A stretch of DNA of 64,000 bases from Halobaculum saliterrae (GTDB lineage: Archaea; Halobacteriota; Halobacteria; Halobacteriales; Haloferacaceae), in assembly GCF_009831625.1 (NCBI RefSeq), contig NZ_WUUS01000003.1, positions 327,842 to 391,841 of the forward strand. The letters run 5' to 3'. Below the pieces are notes generated by a model that did no database searches, had not been told where the DNA came from, and saw nothing but the letters and a program-made list of their open reading frames with translations. Of this stretch, positions 1 through 9,240 are shown piece by piece. The position numbers and the translations under genes are program-made. Every line of letters begins with the position of its first letter. The first letter of the stretch is position 1.

Positions 1-617
1 CCGGTCCGCACGACCCGCGTCCGCCCCCGTTCGGTCGAGATCGTCTCGGTTCTGCGGTCCCGGGTGTACCCTCCGATCCGGATGAACGCCACCTCCTCCG
101 GGAGGTCGCCGTACCGTGTCCGCCAGTCGGCGAGCCAGTCGCTCGCGGTGTCCTCGAACGTGACGACGACGACACTCAACTCGCGGGAGGGAGCCCGGGC
201 GAGACACTCGAAGCAGGGGTCCGGCGAGGAGTCCGTCCCCGAGTCGACGAGCAACACGTTCCGGGCTTCCGACAGCACCTCGTCCGCGCGGGGGCGCTCG
301 TCCGACGCCGAGAGGTCCGAGGAGAGCCCCTCCCACGAGAACAGGTCGCCGGCGTCACCGGAGCCGGCCGGTCCGTCGGCGCTCGACTCGTGGGACGAGG
401 AGTCGGACAGGGACAGGTCCAGTCCGACCCCGTCGTCCCCGTTCCCCTCGTCCGGCTCCGCTTCCGTTCGATCCCGCGGTTCTCCGTCCGGGTCTCCGTC
501 GGCCCGCTCGCCCGCGGCGTCGCCGCCGGCGATGCGGTCCGCGAGCTCGGCGAGCGAACTGCGCGGCCGCTCGTCGCCTCGTTCGTCCTCCTCGTCGGCT
601 GTAGTCTCGTCGTCCAC
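1..617 (-). CDS. Partial acidic protein resembling haloarchaeal KaiC/HTR-like (DUF7504-type) proteins
   Basis: This gene runs off the left edge of the window, so its C-terminus is missing. The first 100 or so residues are rich in Asp, Glu and Gly and look disordered. After that comes an ordered segment with a NVLLVDSGTD strand, a SVVVVTFED strand and an IRIGG turn. That pattern resembles the RecA/KaiC-like haloarchaeal proteins annotated HTR-like or DUF7504, but no Walker A loop is present in the visible part. The GTG at 617 is chosen because no ATG, GTG or TTG occurs in frame between it and the end of the upstream gene. Another member of the same broad class lies at 25805-26413. The family assignment is an inference. 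Confidence 0.55.
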   Translation of the reverse strand, partial: MDDETTADEEDERGDERPRSSLAELADRIAGGDAAGERADGDPDGEPRDRTEAEPDEGNGDDGVGLDLSLSDSSSHESSADGPAGSGDAGDLFSWEGLSSDLSASDERPRADEVLSEARNVLLVDSGTDSSPDPCFECLARAPSRELSVVVVTFEDTASDWLADWRTRYGDLPEEVAFIRIGGYTRDRRTETISTERGRTRVVRT

Positions 618-703
618 GGTAGTCCCACGCTGATAGTCTGTGACCGCTCCCGCGGCCCGGCGACCGACATCGGTCGCCTCGGAGTGCCCGTGGGCCGGAG
701 GCG

Positions 704-2020
704 TTATCGCTCCCAGTCGAAGCCCTCCCCGGCCGCCTCCCCGTCGTCGTCCTCGGCCGCATCGGCGTCCGTTCCGGGCCTCGTCTCCGTCCCGTCCTCG
801 GCGTCGCCCCGACCTCCGTCGGCGTCGGGGTTCCCGTTCCCGCCGGCACGAATGTCGTCGCTCAGGTCGATCTCGCTCGCCATCCCCGAACGGCTCTCGC
901 TCGCCTCCGCCGTCCGTTCGTCCGACTCGACGGTGCCGTCTCCCTCGTCGATCGCCTGTGGATCGTCAGGTCGGTCCGTCCTCGTCGACCCGTCGGTCGG
1001 CCCGGCGCTCTCCCCGGCCTCGACGGGGTTCCCTCGCTCCGGATCGAGCGGCTCGCGGCGGCCCGGGTCCCGGGACGCTCGGACCGAGAGGGTGTTCGTA
1101 CCGAACAGCCACGACTTCGGTTCCAGCGAGCGGAACTCGGCGCCGCAGTGCGGACAGCGGGACTCCGGGAGGACGCCGAGGTCGACCGAGCCGCCGCACT
1201 CGTCGCACTCGGCCGAGCGAACGCCCGCGGCGCTCGCGGTCCGCTTCAGCTCCGTGAGCCGTTCGTCCACGCGGCTCCGCTCCCGGCGATCTCCACGACT
1301 GCGGACCCGTTCGAGGGACCGTTCGAGGTCGTCGGTCCGGTCGAGGAGGTGGCGAAGGATACGTTCGACGTGGCCGAAGTCCTCGGAGATCTCCGAACGG
1401 AGCGTGTCGTGGTCCTCGCGGAGACGCTGTACCTCGCGGGCGACCTCCGGAACGGCGTCCTGAAGCCGTTCGACGGCGCCCGCGTCCGGCGTCTCGCTGT
1501 CCAGCTCCTCGACACGGTTCCGAAGGCGGTCGACCGTGTCGGCCAGCGCCTCGGTTCGATCGTCGAGCGCGTCCAGTCGGTCGTCGAGCGCCTCGAACTC
1601 GGCGTCGATCCGCTCCTCGTCCGACTCGTCGTCCACCCCATCGTCGAGCAACTCGGCGATACGGTCGATCTTCGCGGAGATCTGCGCCAGCTCAGGGTCG
1701 GGACCCCCCTGCCGGTCCCCGTCCGGTTTCGACGGGTCAGGATCGTCGCTCCCGAGCGTCGAAACCACGTGAGGAAGCAACTCGGCGTCGGGGTCGGGTC
1801 GGTCGCGTCCCTCGCCGAGCGGCTCGGGCCGATCGCGGCCCGCGTCGCGGGAGGGGTTCTCGAACTCGTCGATCAGCCAGTAGGCGGAGAGCATCCGATC
1901 GAGGACCTCCCGCTCGGTCGTCCCCGTTTCGTCGGCGACCTCCCGGACCCACGAGCCGAGCGCCTTCTCGTCGATCCGGCCGGGCTGACTTCCCCGGTCC
2001 GGATCCCCGTTCCCACTCAT
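704..2020 (-). CDS. Haloarchaeal coiled-coil protein with a zinc ribbon
   Basis: This 438-residue protein has three visible parts. Residues 1-60 form a helical segment (EKALGSWVREVADETG). Residues of about 110-250 are a long heptad-rich coiled coil. At about residues 265-290 there is a zinc ribbon with two CxxC pairs (CDECGG and CPHCG). The last 120 residues are an acidic, low-complexity tail. No catalytic motif is visible, so it is most likely a structural or protein-protein interaction factor, possibly DNA- or signalling-associated. It is transcribed in the same direction as the gene ending at the left edge, with an 86-base gap. I recognise no gene symbol. Confidence 0.7.
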   Translation of the reverse strand: MSGNGDPDRGSQPGRIDEKALGSWVREVADETGTTEREVLDRMLSAYWLIDEFENPSRDAGRDRPEPLGEGRDRPDPDAELLPHVVSTLGSDDPDPSKPDGDRQGGPDPELAQISAKIDRIAELLDDGVDDESDEERIDAEFEALDDRLDALDDRTEALADTVDRLRNRVEELDSETPDAGAVERLQDAVPEVAREVQRLREDHDTLRSEISEDFGHVERILRHLLDRTDDLERSLERVRSRGDRRERSRVDERLTELKRTASAAGVRSAECDECGGSVDLGVLPESRCPHCGAEFRSLEPKSWLFGTNTLSVRASRDPGRREPLDPERGNPVEAGESAGPTDGSTRTDRPDDPQAIDEGDGTVESDERTAEASESRSGMASEIDLSDDIRAGGNGNPDADGGRGDAEDGTETRPGTDADAAEDDDGEAAGEGFDWER

Positions 2021-2115
2021 TTCAACCTATAGGGACAAATCGAACCGGACATTTAACATTAGGTGTTCGTCACCCGCGATCCGAGCGGAATAAAAGTACC
2101 GCGGCAGGGAGCCGC

Positions 2116-3285
2116 TCACCTGAACCGACGCCTGAGACGGTCGAGCGTCGAGACGTTCGGGTTGCGCGAGTCGAGCCGGATCACGCCGGTCCCGACGATC
2201 GCGATCGCGACGAGGGCGAACAGTCCACAGACGAGCGCGTCGATCGCGAGGATCGGCGCCCACGGGTGGATCGCGTACAGCGCGTCCATGACGTCGGCCG
2301 GGAGCAGCGCGATGTACCGGTGTTCCACGAACGCGCGATCGTACACGCCGGTCCGGTCCGGGACGGAGATGGAGACGCTGACGTTCGCCTCCTCGCCGCC
2401 CGCCAGCCGGACCCGGCGCGGCTCGATACTCACCCCCTCGCTCGCCGGTTCCAGGTACACGGCGACGGGCGTGATCCCCGGGTTCGGGATCCGATAGGTG
2501 AGCTCCTCCGTCCCGCCGACCGGGATGACGCGGACCCCGGCGGCGTCGCTCTGGGAGCTGACGACCTCGAAGGTCCGCTCGCCGCCGGTGAGGGTCATGC
2601 TCGCCGTGAGCACGAGCGCCAACACGAGCGCCAACACGAGGATCACCGTCCAGACGTTCGCTATCCCTGTCGATCTCCCGACAGCGCCGCGAACGCGCTC
2701 CCGGCTCCCCGCGCCGAGCACCGCGGTGACCGCGTACCCCGCGACGCCGACGGCGAACAGCAGATACGCCAAGCCCTGCGTACCGAGGAGCGCCCGGGTC
2801 CCGAGCGCCGCCGCCAACTGTCGCTGGGCTCCGGTGATGAGGTCGCCGATGCCCGTGACGAGAACCCCCAGGTTCGGGATCACGACCACGTCGCCGCCGA
2901 CCTGCCAGGCCACCGCGACGACCCGCGATCGCGACACCGGCGGCTCGGAGCCGTCCTGATCGGTGACGGGGTTGGCGTCCCCCTTCGTGATGAACCCCTC
3001 CTCGGTTCGACCGACCACCCGATGGGTCGTGAGTCCGCCGCCGTCGAGCTCGCGGGCGTCGAAGGTGACGACGTCGCCCTCCTCGATCGGTCCGGCGAAC
3101 GCGGGGGGGACGGCGACGAACCCGTCGCCGGGCTGGAGCGTCGGGGCCATACTGCCCGTGGAGACGTATCCGAGGAGCACGGGCTGACCCATGAGCTGCC
3201 CGACGAGCAGCAGGGCCACCACCACGAGGAGGGCTCCCCCGAGAAGGGTCCCGACGGCGCTTCGAACTCCCATCGCGGTGGACAA
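2116..3285 (-). CDS. Signal peptidase I (S26B type) fused to a DUF5305-like C-terminal domain
   Basis: This is a membrane-bound signal peptidase that would cleave Sec signal peptides on the outer face of the membrane. The catalytic Ser45 lies in STGSMAPTLQPGD after an N-terminal membrane segment (about 13-33). His88 in TTHRVVG replaces the bacterial Lys, as in archaeal and ER enzymes, and Asp103 lies in KGDANPVTD. Two further hydrophobic segments follow near residues 170-190 and 215-235. A beta-rich, Ig-like domain then precedes a C-terminal membrane helix. This second half resembles the DUF5305-type proteins often found as separate neighbours of SipW-like peptidases. At 389 residues it is longer than typical S26B enzymes. 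Met5 (3273) is an alternative start. Confidence 0.85.
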   Translation of the reverse strand: MSTAMGVRSAVGTLLGGALLVVVALLLVGQLMGQPVLLGYVSTGSMAPTLQPGDGFVAVPPAFAGPIEEGDVVTFDARELDGGGLTTHRVVGRTEEGFITKGDANPVTDQDGSEPPVSRSRVVAVAWQVGGDVVVIPNLGVLVTGIGDLITGAQRQLAAALGTRALLGTQGLAYLLFAVGVAGYAVTAVLGAGSRERVRGAVGRSTGIANVWTVILVLALVLALVLTASMTLTGGERTFEVVSSQSDAAGVRVIPVGGTEELTYRIPNPGITPVAVYLEPASEGVSIEPRRVRLAGGEEANVSVSISVPDRTGVYDRAFVEHRYIALLPADVMDALYAIHPWAPILAIDALVCGLFALVAIAIVGTGVIRLDSRNPNVSTLDRLRRRFR

Positions 3286-3295
3286 CGTCGCCCGA

Positions 3296-3742
3296 TCAGA
3301 TAAACAGTAGGCGGATCTCGAACAGCCGGGCGACGAGCAGCGCGTTGTTCACGGCCGCGAAGGCGTACACGGCCGAGAGGCTTCCGTACGCCCCGATCCG
3401 GAGCAGCGCCGGCAACGTGGGCGAGCCCGTGTGTCGGTACGCCTCACAGGCACAGAACTCGACGGCGAGTCCCGTCATCAGCACGACCCCCGTTCCGAGC
3501 GCGACGAGTCCGTCGACGGCTCCCATCTCCCCGAAGACGGCCGCCGCGATGGGGTTGAGCTCGGTGAGACGTGGGATCAGCGCCAGCCCGACGGCGGTCG
3601 TGAGGACGTCAGCCGCCTTCGTCGCCGACAGCAGCAGGAACCCGGGCACGAGGAACAGCCGGGTTCGACCCCGCTCGCGGTCATGGCTGTAGGCTCCCCC
3701 GTGGCCGACCGGGCCGTCACCGAAGCGCTGCGACACGTTCAC
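3296..3742 (-). CDS. Small multipass membrane protein (DUF5658-like)
   Basis: This 148-residue protein has about four hydrophobic segments and a TELNPIAAAVFGEMG motif in the first loop. That motif is typical of the small haloarchaeal DUF5658-type membrane proteins of unknown function. It begins with GTG and ends 10 bases before the start of the signal peptidase gene on the same strand, so the two are probably co-transcribed. The sequence gives no clue to a substrate. Confidence 0.6.
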   Translation of the reverse strand: MNVSQRFGDGPVGHGGAYSHDRERGRTRLFLVPGFLLLSATKAADVLTTAVGLALIPRLTELNPIAAAVFGEMGAVDGLVALGTGVVLMTGLAVEFCACEAYRHTGSPTLPALLRIGAYGSLSAVYAFAAVNNALLVARLFEIRLLFI

Positions 3743-3768
3743 ACACCAAACGTTCGGTTCGTCTGACA

Positions 3769-3782
3769 GAACAAATATGTTC
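3769..3782. promoter_or_regulatory. Inverted repeat GAACA-AATA-TGTTC in a divergent promoter region
   Basis: A perfect 5-bp inverted repeat with an AT spacer lies between the divergent genes at 3742 (minus) and 3881 (plus), in the only AT-rich stretch of that gap. It could be a TATA region or an operator. No second copy was noticed, so the call is tentative. Confidence 0.3.
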
Positions 3783-3880
3783 CTATCATCGGTTCTTGCT
3801 TCGAGAGGAGTTCGGGAGGGCCGACCCGCGCGAGCGACGGTCGGCGGGAGGTCTATGTGTCGGCGACCCCTCGATAGTGT

Positions 3881-4006
3881 ATGGCCGATCAGGGGCAGAA
3901 GAAGGAGACCGGCGGGATGCTGTTCGTCCTCGCCGGCGTCGCCGGGTTCGTCTTCCTACTGACGATCGTCGTCGTCTGGGCGCTCGCCTACGGCCCGCTG
4001 TCGTAG
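3881..4006 (+). CDS. Single-span membrane microprotein (41 aa)
   Basis: A short open reading frame encodes a charged N-terminus (MADQGQKKETGG) followed by one long hydrophobic helix and a short tail ending YGPLS. The strong third-position G+C bias matches real genes here, and the architecture resembles many small haloarchaeal membrane proteins. It converges with the gene ending at 4018. Function unknown. Confidence 0.55.
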   Translation: MADQGQKKETGGMLFVLAGVAGFVFLLTIVVVWALAYGPLS

Positions 4007-4017
4007 GCCACGAGCAG

Positions 4018-4926
4018 TCACGCGGACTCGTCGGGGGTCGCGTCCCCTCGACCACCGTCCTCCCGTTCGCTCACGTCCTCGGGATCGTCCCCGCCGTAGC
4101 TGCGGCCCTCGCGGGCGTCGGCCTTCATCCGTCGCAGCGCCGCCACTGACTGGCTCGCGTCGTAGCCGAAGAACACGTCCTCGCCGTAGGCGGCGGCGAC
4201 CTCCGCGGCGTGGTTCAGGTCGTCGACGTCGACGTTCACGGCGTACAGCTCCACGGAGAACGTCACGTTCAGGTCCGCGAGCCGGCTCTCGAACCCCTTC
4301 GCGATCGTCTCCAGCCAGTAGGTCGTCGCGTAGTGGGTGTCGTACAGCGGAACGACGAACTCGTCGACGTGGGGGGCCAGCGCGTCCAGGTCGAGCCCGG
4401 CGCGGTCGTACAGATGTCCCGGATAGGGGTCGGGGTACAGGGTGAGGTAGGCCGTTCCGGGGATCCGCTCGGTCGCCTCCGCGACGAACTCGGTGATCAC
4501 CTCGGCGCGCCAGTCGGCCCACTCCTCGTGGTCGCTGGCCTCGAACAGGCCCTCGCACCGGTCGCACCGACAGAACCCCTCCCGGGGGAAGCCGACGTCG
4601 TCGAGGCGCACGTCGCCGTTGACGGCCGCGCAGTCCTCGACGATCTCCAGCAGTCCACGGCGGTACTCCTCGTGCGTCGGACAGACGTACGCCCAGTCGA
4701 AGTACGACAGGTCGCGGGTCGCCGAGCGGCCGTCGGCGTCGACGGGGACGAGCTCGGGGTTCGCCTCGGCGGCGGCGTTGTCGCCGAAACACGACACCAT
4801 GTTCACGGCCGTCTCGACCGGTTCCGCCGACCGGCCGGTCACGTCCTTCACCTCGTAGAAGGCCAGATCGAAGTCGGGCCACTCCGTCTCCTCCGCGTTG
4901 CGGGTGACGACGCCGTACTCGGTCAT
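4018..4926 (-). CDS. Haloarchaeal hypothetical protein, possible TIM-barrel glycosidase-like fold
   Basis: This 302-residue soluble protein starts MTEYGVVTRN at the ATG at 4926; the reading frame stays open upstream, but that part has no coding character. Alternating strands and helices with motifs such as VNMVSCFGDN, FDWAYVCPTH, LTLYPDPYPG, EFVVPLYDTHY and FSVELYAVNVD suggest a beta/alpha barrel of the kind seen in putative glycoside hydrolases. A CRCDRCEG motif near the middle could bind zinc. The C-terminus is an acidic tail. No catalytic pair can be assigned with certainty, so the fold assignment is only an inference. Confidence 0.6.
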   Translation of the reverse strand: MTEYGVVTRNAEETEWPDFDLAFYEVKDVTGRSAEPVETAVNMVSCFGDNAAAEANPELVPVDADGRSATRDLSYFDWAYVCPTHEEYRRGLLEIVEDCAAVNGDVRLDDVGFPREGFCRCDRCEGLFEASDHEEWADWRAEVITEFVAEATERIPGTAYLTLYPDPYPGHLYDRAGLDLDALAPHVDEFVVPLYDTHYATTYWLETIAKGFESRLADLNVTFSVELYAVNVDVDDLNHAAEVAAAYGEDVFFGYDASQSVAALRRMKADAREGRSYGGDDPEDVSEREDGGRGDATPDESA

Positions 4927-5011
4927 GGGATGGCTTGGCCGCTCGCGAGGGTACGTGTTTCGGAAGAAGGGTGAAGCGGATCGAGTCGTCGGCGATCGGC
5001 CGCCGCGGCGT

Positions 5012-5122
5012 TCAGTCCTCGCTTTCGACCTCGACCTCGACCGGCTCGGTGTCGGAGCTGAAGAGCACGTACAGGAGCACGACGATACCGAACAGGACGA
5101 CGAGTTTGGACTTTCCGGACAT
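5012..5122 (-). CDS. Single-span membrane microprotein (36 aa)
   Basis: The frame encodes MSGKSKLVVLFGIVVLLYVL followed by a short acidic tail with alternating Val and Glu (EPVEVEVESED). A Lys-rich start, one hydrophobic helix and an acidic tail are typical of small haloarchaeal membrane proteins. It lies 85 bases upstream of the start of the 4018-4926 gene on the same strand, so the two may share a transcript. Confidence 0.55.
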   Translation of the reverse strand: MSGKSKLVVLFGIVVLLYVLFSSDTEPVEVEVESED

Positions 5123-5229
5123 ACGATATGGCACGGTCGGCGGGCACTAATCGTTTCCGACCCCGGCCGCGCCCGTCGCCGAGTTCGGCGCCCGAACCGA
5201 CCCGGGATCGGACGAGGAATCGACCTCGA

Positions 5230-5610
5230 CCTCGACCCGGGATCGATCCGCACGCGTCGGACGCGCCGTCGACGCCGCCCTCCTCGATCACGCCGTGGCA
5301 GAACATCGCCGCCAACAGCCTCTGCAGGTCCCTGACGGCGACGAGGTCGTCACTCGCGACCGCGTTCGGGGTCGCCGGCGGCGGCGACGTGGAGAAAGCG
5401 GTCCTCGAGACCCAGCGATCGATGGCGTACCGCGGCGACCACGACCGCCGCGACGACGATGACGGCCGCGTTGACGGCGGTACACGGCCCACAGCGGTTC
5501 CCACCGGTGTACTCCGGACGGCGGAGCGTGTCGATCGACAGCACGGGGGTGAATGGAGTGAGGGCCCACGATAGCCGTTCGCTCGCCGTCGTTCCGGGGC
5601 CGTCAGTCGT
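5230..5610 (-). pseudogene. Remnant of a small haloarchaeal membrane protein gene
   Basis: On the minus strand, 5610 to 5350 reads LSWALTPFTPVLSIDTLRRP, a short CGPC loop and a hydrophobic helix of Val and Ala. This looks like the N-terminal half of a membrane protein known from other haloarchaea. No ATG, GTG or TTG precedes it in frame. The downstream coding signal (DLVAVRDLQRLLAAMFCHGV) is in a different frame. This suggests a lost start and a frameshift, hence a decayed gene. It abuts the 3' end of thiC. The family match is from memory and is weak. Confidence 0.35.
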
Positions 5611-7060
5611 CGGCCTCGCCGTTCCCCTCCGCGCTCCCGTGCATCGCGTCGACGGGATCCGGCGGCCACGCAGGGAGGCGCTCGGTGTCATGGGTCCCTA
5701 CCGGCGGTCGGTTCGTCGCCGCCGCCGGAGACGCGTCGAGATCGATCTCGGTGGCGGTCCGAGTCATCTCGCCGTCCCCCTCACGAGCGTCCTGATCGAT
5801 CCGCATCGAGCAGAACTCGACGCCGCACATCGAGCAGAAACGCGCCTCCTTGTAGTTGTCGCCCGGAAGCGTCTGATCGTGGAAGTCGCGGGCGCGCTCG
5901 GGGTCGAGCGCGAGGTCGAACTGTCGCCGCCAGTCGAACTCGTAGCGGGCCGACGAGAGCGCGTCGTCCCAGTCGCGCGCGCCGGGGAGCCCGTTCGCCA
6001 CGTCGGCCGCGTGCGCGGCGATCCGGTAGGCGGCCAGTCCGTCGCGGACGTCGTCCGCGTCGGGGAGCCCGAGGTGCTCCTTCGGCGTCACGTAACACAG
6101 CATCGCGGCGCCCGCACGGGCCGCCTCGGTCGCGCCGATGGCCGAGGTGATGTGGTCGTACCCGGGCGCGATGTCGGTGACGAGCGGCCCCAGCACGTAG
6201 AAGGGCGCGCCGTCGCACACCTCGCGCTGTCGCTCGACGTTCGCGGCCACCTGATCCAGCGGGACGTGCCCCGGCCCCTCGACCATGACCTGCACGCCCG
6301 CCGACTGTGCGCGCTCGGTCAGTTCCCCGAGCGTCTCCAGTTCGGCGAACTGCGCGGCGTCGGAGGCGTCGGCGACGCTCCCGGGCCGGAGCCCGTCGCC
6401 CAAGGAGACAGTCACGTCGTGCTCGCGGAGGACCTCGCAGATCTCGTCGAAGGCGACGTACAGCGGGTTCTGCTCGCCGTGTGCCTCCATCCACTCCGCG
6501 AGGATCGACCCGCCCCGGGAGACGATCCCCGTGATCCGCCCGTCCGTGAGGGGGAGGTGCTCCATGAGCACGCCCGCGTGGATCGTCATGTAGTCGACGC
6601 CCTGTTCGGCCTGTTCGCGGATGACCTCCAGCAGGAGGTCCGTCGTGAGCGCCTCGGGTGACTCCGCCCGAGTCACCGCCTCGTAGATCGGAACGGTCCC
6701 GACCGGCACCGGCGAGTGATCGAGGATCGACCCGCGGATCTCCGCGAGCGGACCGCCCGTCGACAGGTCCATCACCGTGTCCGCTCCGTGGTGGACCGCG
6801 GTGTGGAGCTTCTCCAACTCGCCGGCCGGGTCGCTCGCGTCCTCGCTCGCGCCGATGTTCGCGTTCACCTTCGTCGCGAAGTCCGCGCCGATGACCATCG
6901 GGTCGAGCGCCTCGTGTGCGTGGTTCGCGGGGATCACCGCCTCCCCGTCCGCGACGGCCGTTCGGACCGTCTCGGCCTCCCGGTTCTCCCGCTCGGCGAC
7001 GCGGTCCATCGCCGGCGTCGTCTCGCCGGCACGCGCCCGTTCGAGCTGTGTTCTCGACAT
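5603..7060 (-). CDS. thiC: Phosphomethylpyrimidine synthase ThiC
   Basis: ThiC is a radical-SAM enzyme that rearranges 5-aminoimidazole ribotide into hydroxymethylpyrimidine phosphate, the pyrimidine half of thiamine. The 485-residue protein contains the core motifs [40 protein letters not shown] and EGPGHVPLD. The C-terminal [12 protein letters not shown] cluster (C-x2-C-x4-C, about residues 408-419) holds the 4Fe-4S centre. The ATG at 7060 fits the family N-terminus; the longer open frame upstream crosses an AT-rich promoter. The C-terminal 65 residues after the cluster are an acidic tail. No other thiamine gene is adjacent. Confidence 0.97.
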   Translation of the reverse strand: MSRTQLERARAGETTPAMDRVAERENREAETVRTAVADGEAVIPANHAHEALDPMVIGADFATKVNANIGASEDASDPAGELEKLHTAVHHGADTVMDLSTGGPLAEIRGSILDHSPVPVGTVPIYEAVTRAESPEALTTDLLLEVIREQAEQGVDYMTIHAGVLMEHLPLTDGRITGIVSRGGSILAEWMEAHGEQNPLYVAFDEICEVLREHDVTVSLGDGLRPGSVADASDAAQFAELETLGELTERAQSAGVQVMVEGPGHVPLDQVAANVERQREVCDGAPFYVLGPLVTDIAPGYDHITSAIGATEAARAGAAMLCYVTPKEHLGLPDADDVRDGLAAYRIAAHAADVANGLPGARDWDDALSSARYEFDWRRQFDLALDPERARDFHDQTLPGDNYKEARFCSMCGVEFCSMRIDQDAREGDGEMTRTATEIDLDASPAAATNRPPVGTHDTERLPAWPPDPVDAMHGSAEGNGEADD

Positions 7061-7083
7061 GCGACTACCTAGTAATACAACTG

Positions 7084-7095
7084 GATAATATACTT
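7084..7095 (-). promoter_or_regulatory. TATA-box region of thiC
   Basis: The only AT-rich block upstream of thiC reads AAGTATATTATCC on the minus strand, roughly 25-37 bases before the ATG. That spacing fits an archaeal TATA box with a short or absent leader. No TPP riboswitch core is visible between it and the gene. Confidence 0.5.
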
Positions 7096-7187
7096 GACGA
7101 CCGCCGACCGCGGGCAACGGAGACGACGGACGGGAGCAGTGAACGACGATACCGAGAACTGTCGTCAGGGGGACGCGGTGGACCGGA

Positions 7188-7658
7188 TCAGTGAACCGCC
7201 AGGTGGTCGCCGATGTCCTCGCGGACGATCTCGCCGCAGAACTCACAGCGCACGCCGTCGTCGACGACCTCGAAGGCGGACTCCACGGGTTCGTCGGCGT
7301 TCGTGATGCAGTTGTGGTTCGGGCAGGTGAGCAGTCCGACGACGCGCCCGGGGCGCTCCACGCGCTTCTTCTCCACCACCTCGAACTCGCGGACGATGTT
7401 GACCGTCGCCTCCGGCGCGAGCAGCGAGAGCACGTCGACCTCCCCCTGACTCAGCTCCCGGTCCTCGACCTTCACGACGTCCTTCGTGCCGAGCTTGTCC
7501 GAGGGGACGTTCATCCCGATCGACACCCCCATCCCCTCGTCGCCGCCGATGCCGAGGATCGCGAGGACGTTCAGCGCCTGCCCGCCGGTGATGTGGTCGA
7601 TGACGGTGCCGTCGCGGATCTTCGAGATCCGGAGCTCCCGGTCGGGGGCGTCGCTCAT
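7188..7658 (-). CDS. pyrI: Aspartate carbamoyltransferase regulatory chain PyrI
   Basis: This is the regulatory subunit of aspartate transcarbamoylase; it binds nucleotide effectors and stabilises the PyrB assembly. The 156-residue protein has the N-terminal allosteric domain ([31 protein letters not shown]). The C-terminal zinc domain has four cysteines, CPNHNC and CEFCG. Its start overlaps the last four bases of pyrB (ATGA arrangement), so the subunits are translationally coupled and probably made in balance. Confidence 0.97.
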   Translation of the reverse strand: MSDAPDRELRISKIRDGTVIDHITGGQALNVLAILGIGGDEGMGVSIGMNVPSDKLGTKDVVKVEDRELSQGEVDVLSLLAPEATVNIVREFEVVEKKRVERPGRVVGLLTCPNHNCITNADEPVESAFEVVDDGVRCEFCGEIVREDIGDHLAVH

Positions 7659-8596
7659 CGGGCGTCACCTCCGTCGGTCGCCGCGTCCTCGCCCAACAGC
7701 CCGTCCAACAGCGCCATCCTGACGGGAACGCCGTTGTGCGCCTGCGCGAAGTAGGCGGCGTGGTCGGTCGCGTCCACGTCGGGCGCGATCTCGTCGACCC
7801 GCGGAAGCGGGTGCATCACCGTGAGGTCGTCGCGGGCGCGCTCCAGCGTGTCGGCGTCGATCTGGTACTCGCCGGCGACCTGCTGGTACTCGTTCTCGTC
7901 GGGGAACCGCTCGCGCTGGATCCGGGTGACGTACAGCACGTCCAACTCCTCGAGCACCTCGTCGAGGTCCGTGTGTTCACGGAGTCTGGCGCCCGCGTCG
8001 TGGAGGTCGAACCGGACGCCCCGCGGGAGCCGCAGCGACTCGGGGCTGATGAAGTGCATCCGCGCGTCGAAGTTGGTGAGCGCCGACGCCAGCGAGTGGA
8101 CCGTCCGCCCGTACTTCAGGTCGCCCATGATCCCGACGGTCAGGTCGTCGAGGCCCGCCCGCTCGCGCATCGTGTACAGGTCGAGCAGGGTCTGGCTCGG
8201 GTGCTGGCCCGCGCCGTCGCCGGCGTTGATCACCGGCACGTCGACGAACTGGGAGGCGAGCTTCGCGGCGCCCTCGCTGGGGTGTCTGAGGACGATCCCG
8301 TCGGCGTAGCCCTCGATGACGCGGACGGTGTCGGCCAGCGACTCCCCCTTCTTCACCGACGACGACTCGACGGAGCCCATGTCGACGGTGTCGCCGCCGA
8401 TGCGCTTCATGGCGGTGTCGAACGACATCTTCGTGCGCGTGCTCGGCTCGAAGAAGCACAGCGCGAGCAGGCGGTCGGCGTGGCGCTCGCCGACGGCCCC
8501 CGGGTCGTCGGCGAGGTCGGCCGCGCGGTCCAGGACGGCCTCGATGTCCTCCCGGGTGAGCTGGCCCGCCGAGAGGAGGTGGTCGTGTCGCATCAT
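7655..8596 (-). CDS. pyrB: Aspartate carbamoyltransferase catalytic chain PyrB
   Basis: PyrB condenses carbamoyl phosphate with aspartate in the first committed step of pyrimidine synthesis. The carbamoyl-phosphate loop FFEPSTRTK is present, followed by the catalytic-loop Ser-Lys ([13 protein letters not shown]) and [11 protein letters not shown]. The C-terminal PLPRVDEI aspartate-binding loop is also there. The length of 313 residues is usual. The start is either of two consecutive ATGs at 8596 or 8593. It is the first gene of a pyrB-pyrI operon. Confidence 0.97.
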   Translation of the reverse strand: MMRHDHLLSAGQLTREDIEAVLDRAADLADDPGAVGERHADRLLALCFFEPSTRTKMSFDTAMKRIGGDTVDMGSVESSSVKKGESLADTVRVIEGYADGIVLRHPSEGAAKLASQFVDVPVINAGDGAGQHPSQTLLDLYTMRERAGLDDLTVGIMGDLKYGRTVHSLASALTNFDARMHFISPESLRLPRGVRFDLHDAGARLREHTDLDEVLEELDVLYVTRIQRERFPDENEYQQVAGEYQIDADTLERARDDLTVMHPLPRVDEIAPDVDATDHAAYFAQAHNGVPVRMALLDGLLGEDAATDGGDAR

Positions 8597-8905
8597 CGAA
8601 TACGCCGTCGCCGGTTCCCTTCAATCGCTCGGCTCGGTTATCCGGTCGCTGTCGGGCGGTTTTGCATGGGCGTGCACCCCGGCGGCGACGCGGTTTCGAG
8701 ATTCGAAACGGCGGGCCGCCGACGCGGCGCGACGCGTTCGCCGGACCCGCCGGAGGACGCCGCGTGCGGGTGCCGGGAGAACGACGATCCGCGACCCACG
8801 CTCGGTTCGTCGCGCCCGTCGAGTGTCCGGCCCGAAGGGATCCGCCCCCGGGCGATCCGTCTCCACCGCGCCGTTCGGAGACGGGCGGTCAGTGTCGCGG
8901 CCCCG
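8597..8905. other. 309-base gap with no convincing gene
   Basis: This GC-rich stretch separates pyrB from dodecin. It presumably carries the pyrB promoter close to 8600-8640. The open frames crossing it have no start or composition that supports a gene. Confidence 0.6.
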
Positions 8906-9112
8906 TCACCGTTGGAGCTGGAAGGAGACGTGGAGGACGGTCTTGTACTGGTCTATCTGCCCGTTCTCCACGCTCGCCGTCTGCGAGATGATCTTGATCC
9001 CGGTGATGTCCTCCAGCGTCTCGTCCGCGTCGTCCAAGGCGCTTTGGGCGGCGTGTTCCCACGACTCGTTCGAGTTGCCCACCAGCTCGATCACCTTTGC
9101 AGTGGTTGACAT
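8906..9112 (-). CDS. Dodecin (flavin-binding dodecamer subunit)
   Basis: This 68-residue protein starts MSTTAKVIELVGNSNESWEH and continues with an ALDDADETLEDITG helix, then SQTASVENGQIDQYKTVL and a short last strand. That is the beta-alpha-beta-beta layout of dodecin. Haloarchaeal dodecins form hollow dodecamers that bind riboflavin or lumichrome and limit photodamage. The Trp in NESWEH is the residue that stacks on the flavin. Confidence 0.93.
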   Translation of the reverse strand: MSTTAKVIELVGNSNESWEHAAQSALDDADETLEDITGIKIISQTASVENGQIDQYKTVLHVSFQLQR

Positions 9113-9240
9113 GTGCGGTCGTGATCGTCGGTACAGCCGACAATAAGTCGTCCCACGGTTCCAGCCGGCCGACTATCGCGACCCACCCCGGCGGTGGAGA
9201 CGCGACGACCCGCCGACCGTGTGGAGGCCCACCACACCCG

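Noticed and set aside
64..1463. Long Ser/Arg-rich open frames on the plus strand at 64-633, 390-1463 and 640-1257
   Set aside because: They mirror acidic minus-strand genes; in high-GC haloarchaeal DNA the antisense of Asp/Glu-rich sequence is Ser/Arg-rich. No domain or start supports them.
7061..7187. TPP riboswitch before thiC
   Set aside because: None of the conserved TPP core sequences is visible; only an AT-rich promoter stretch is present.
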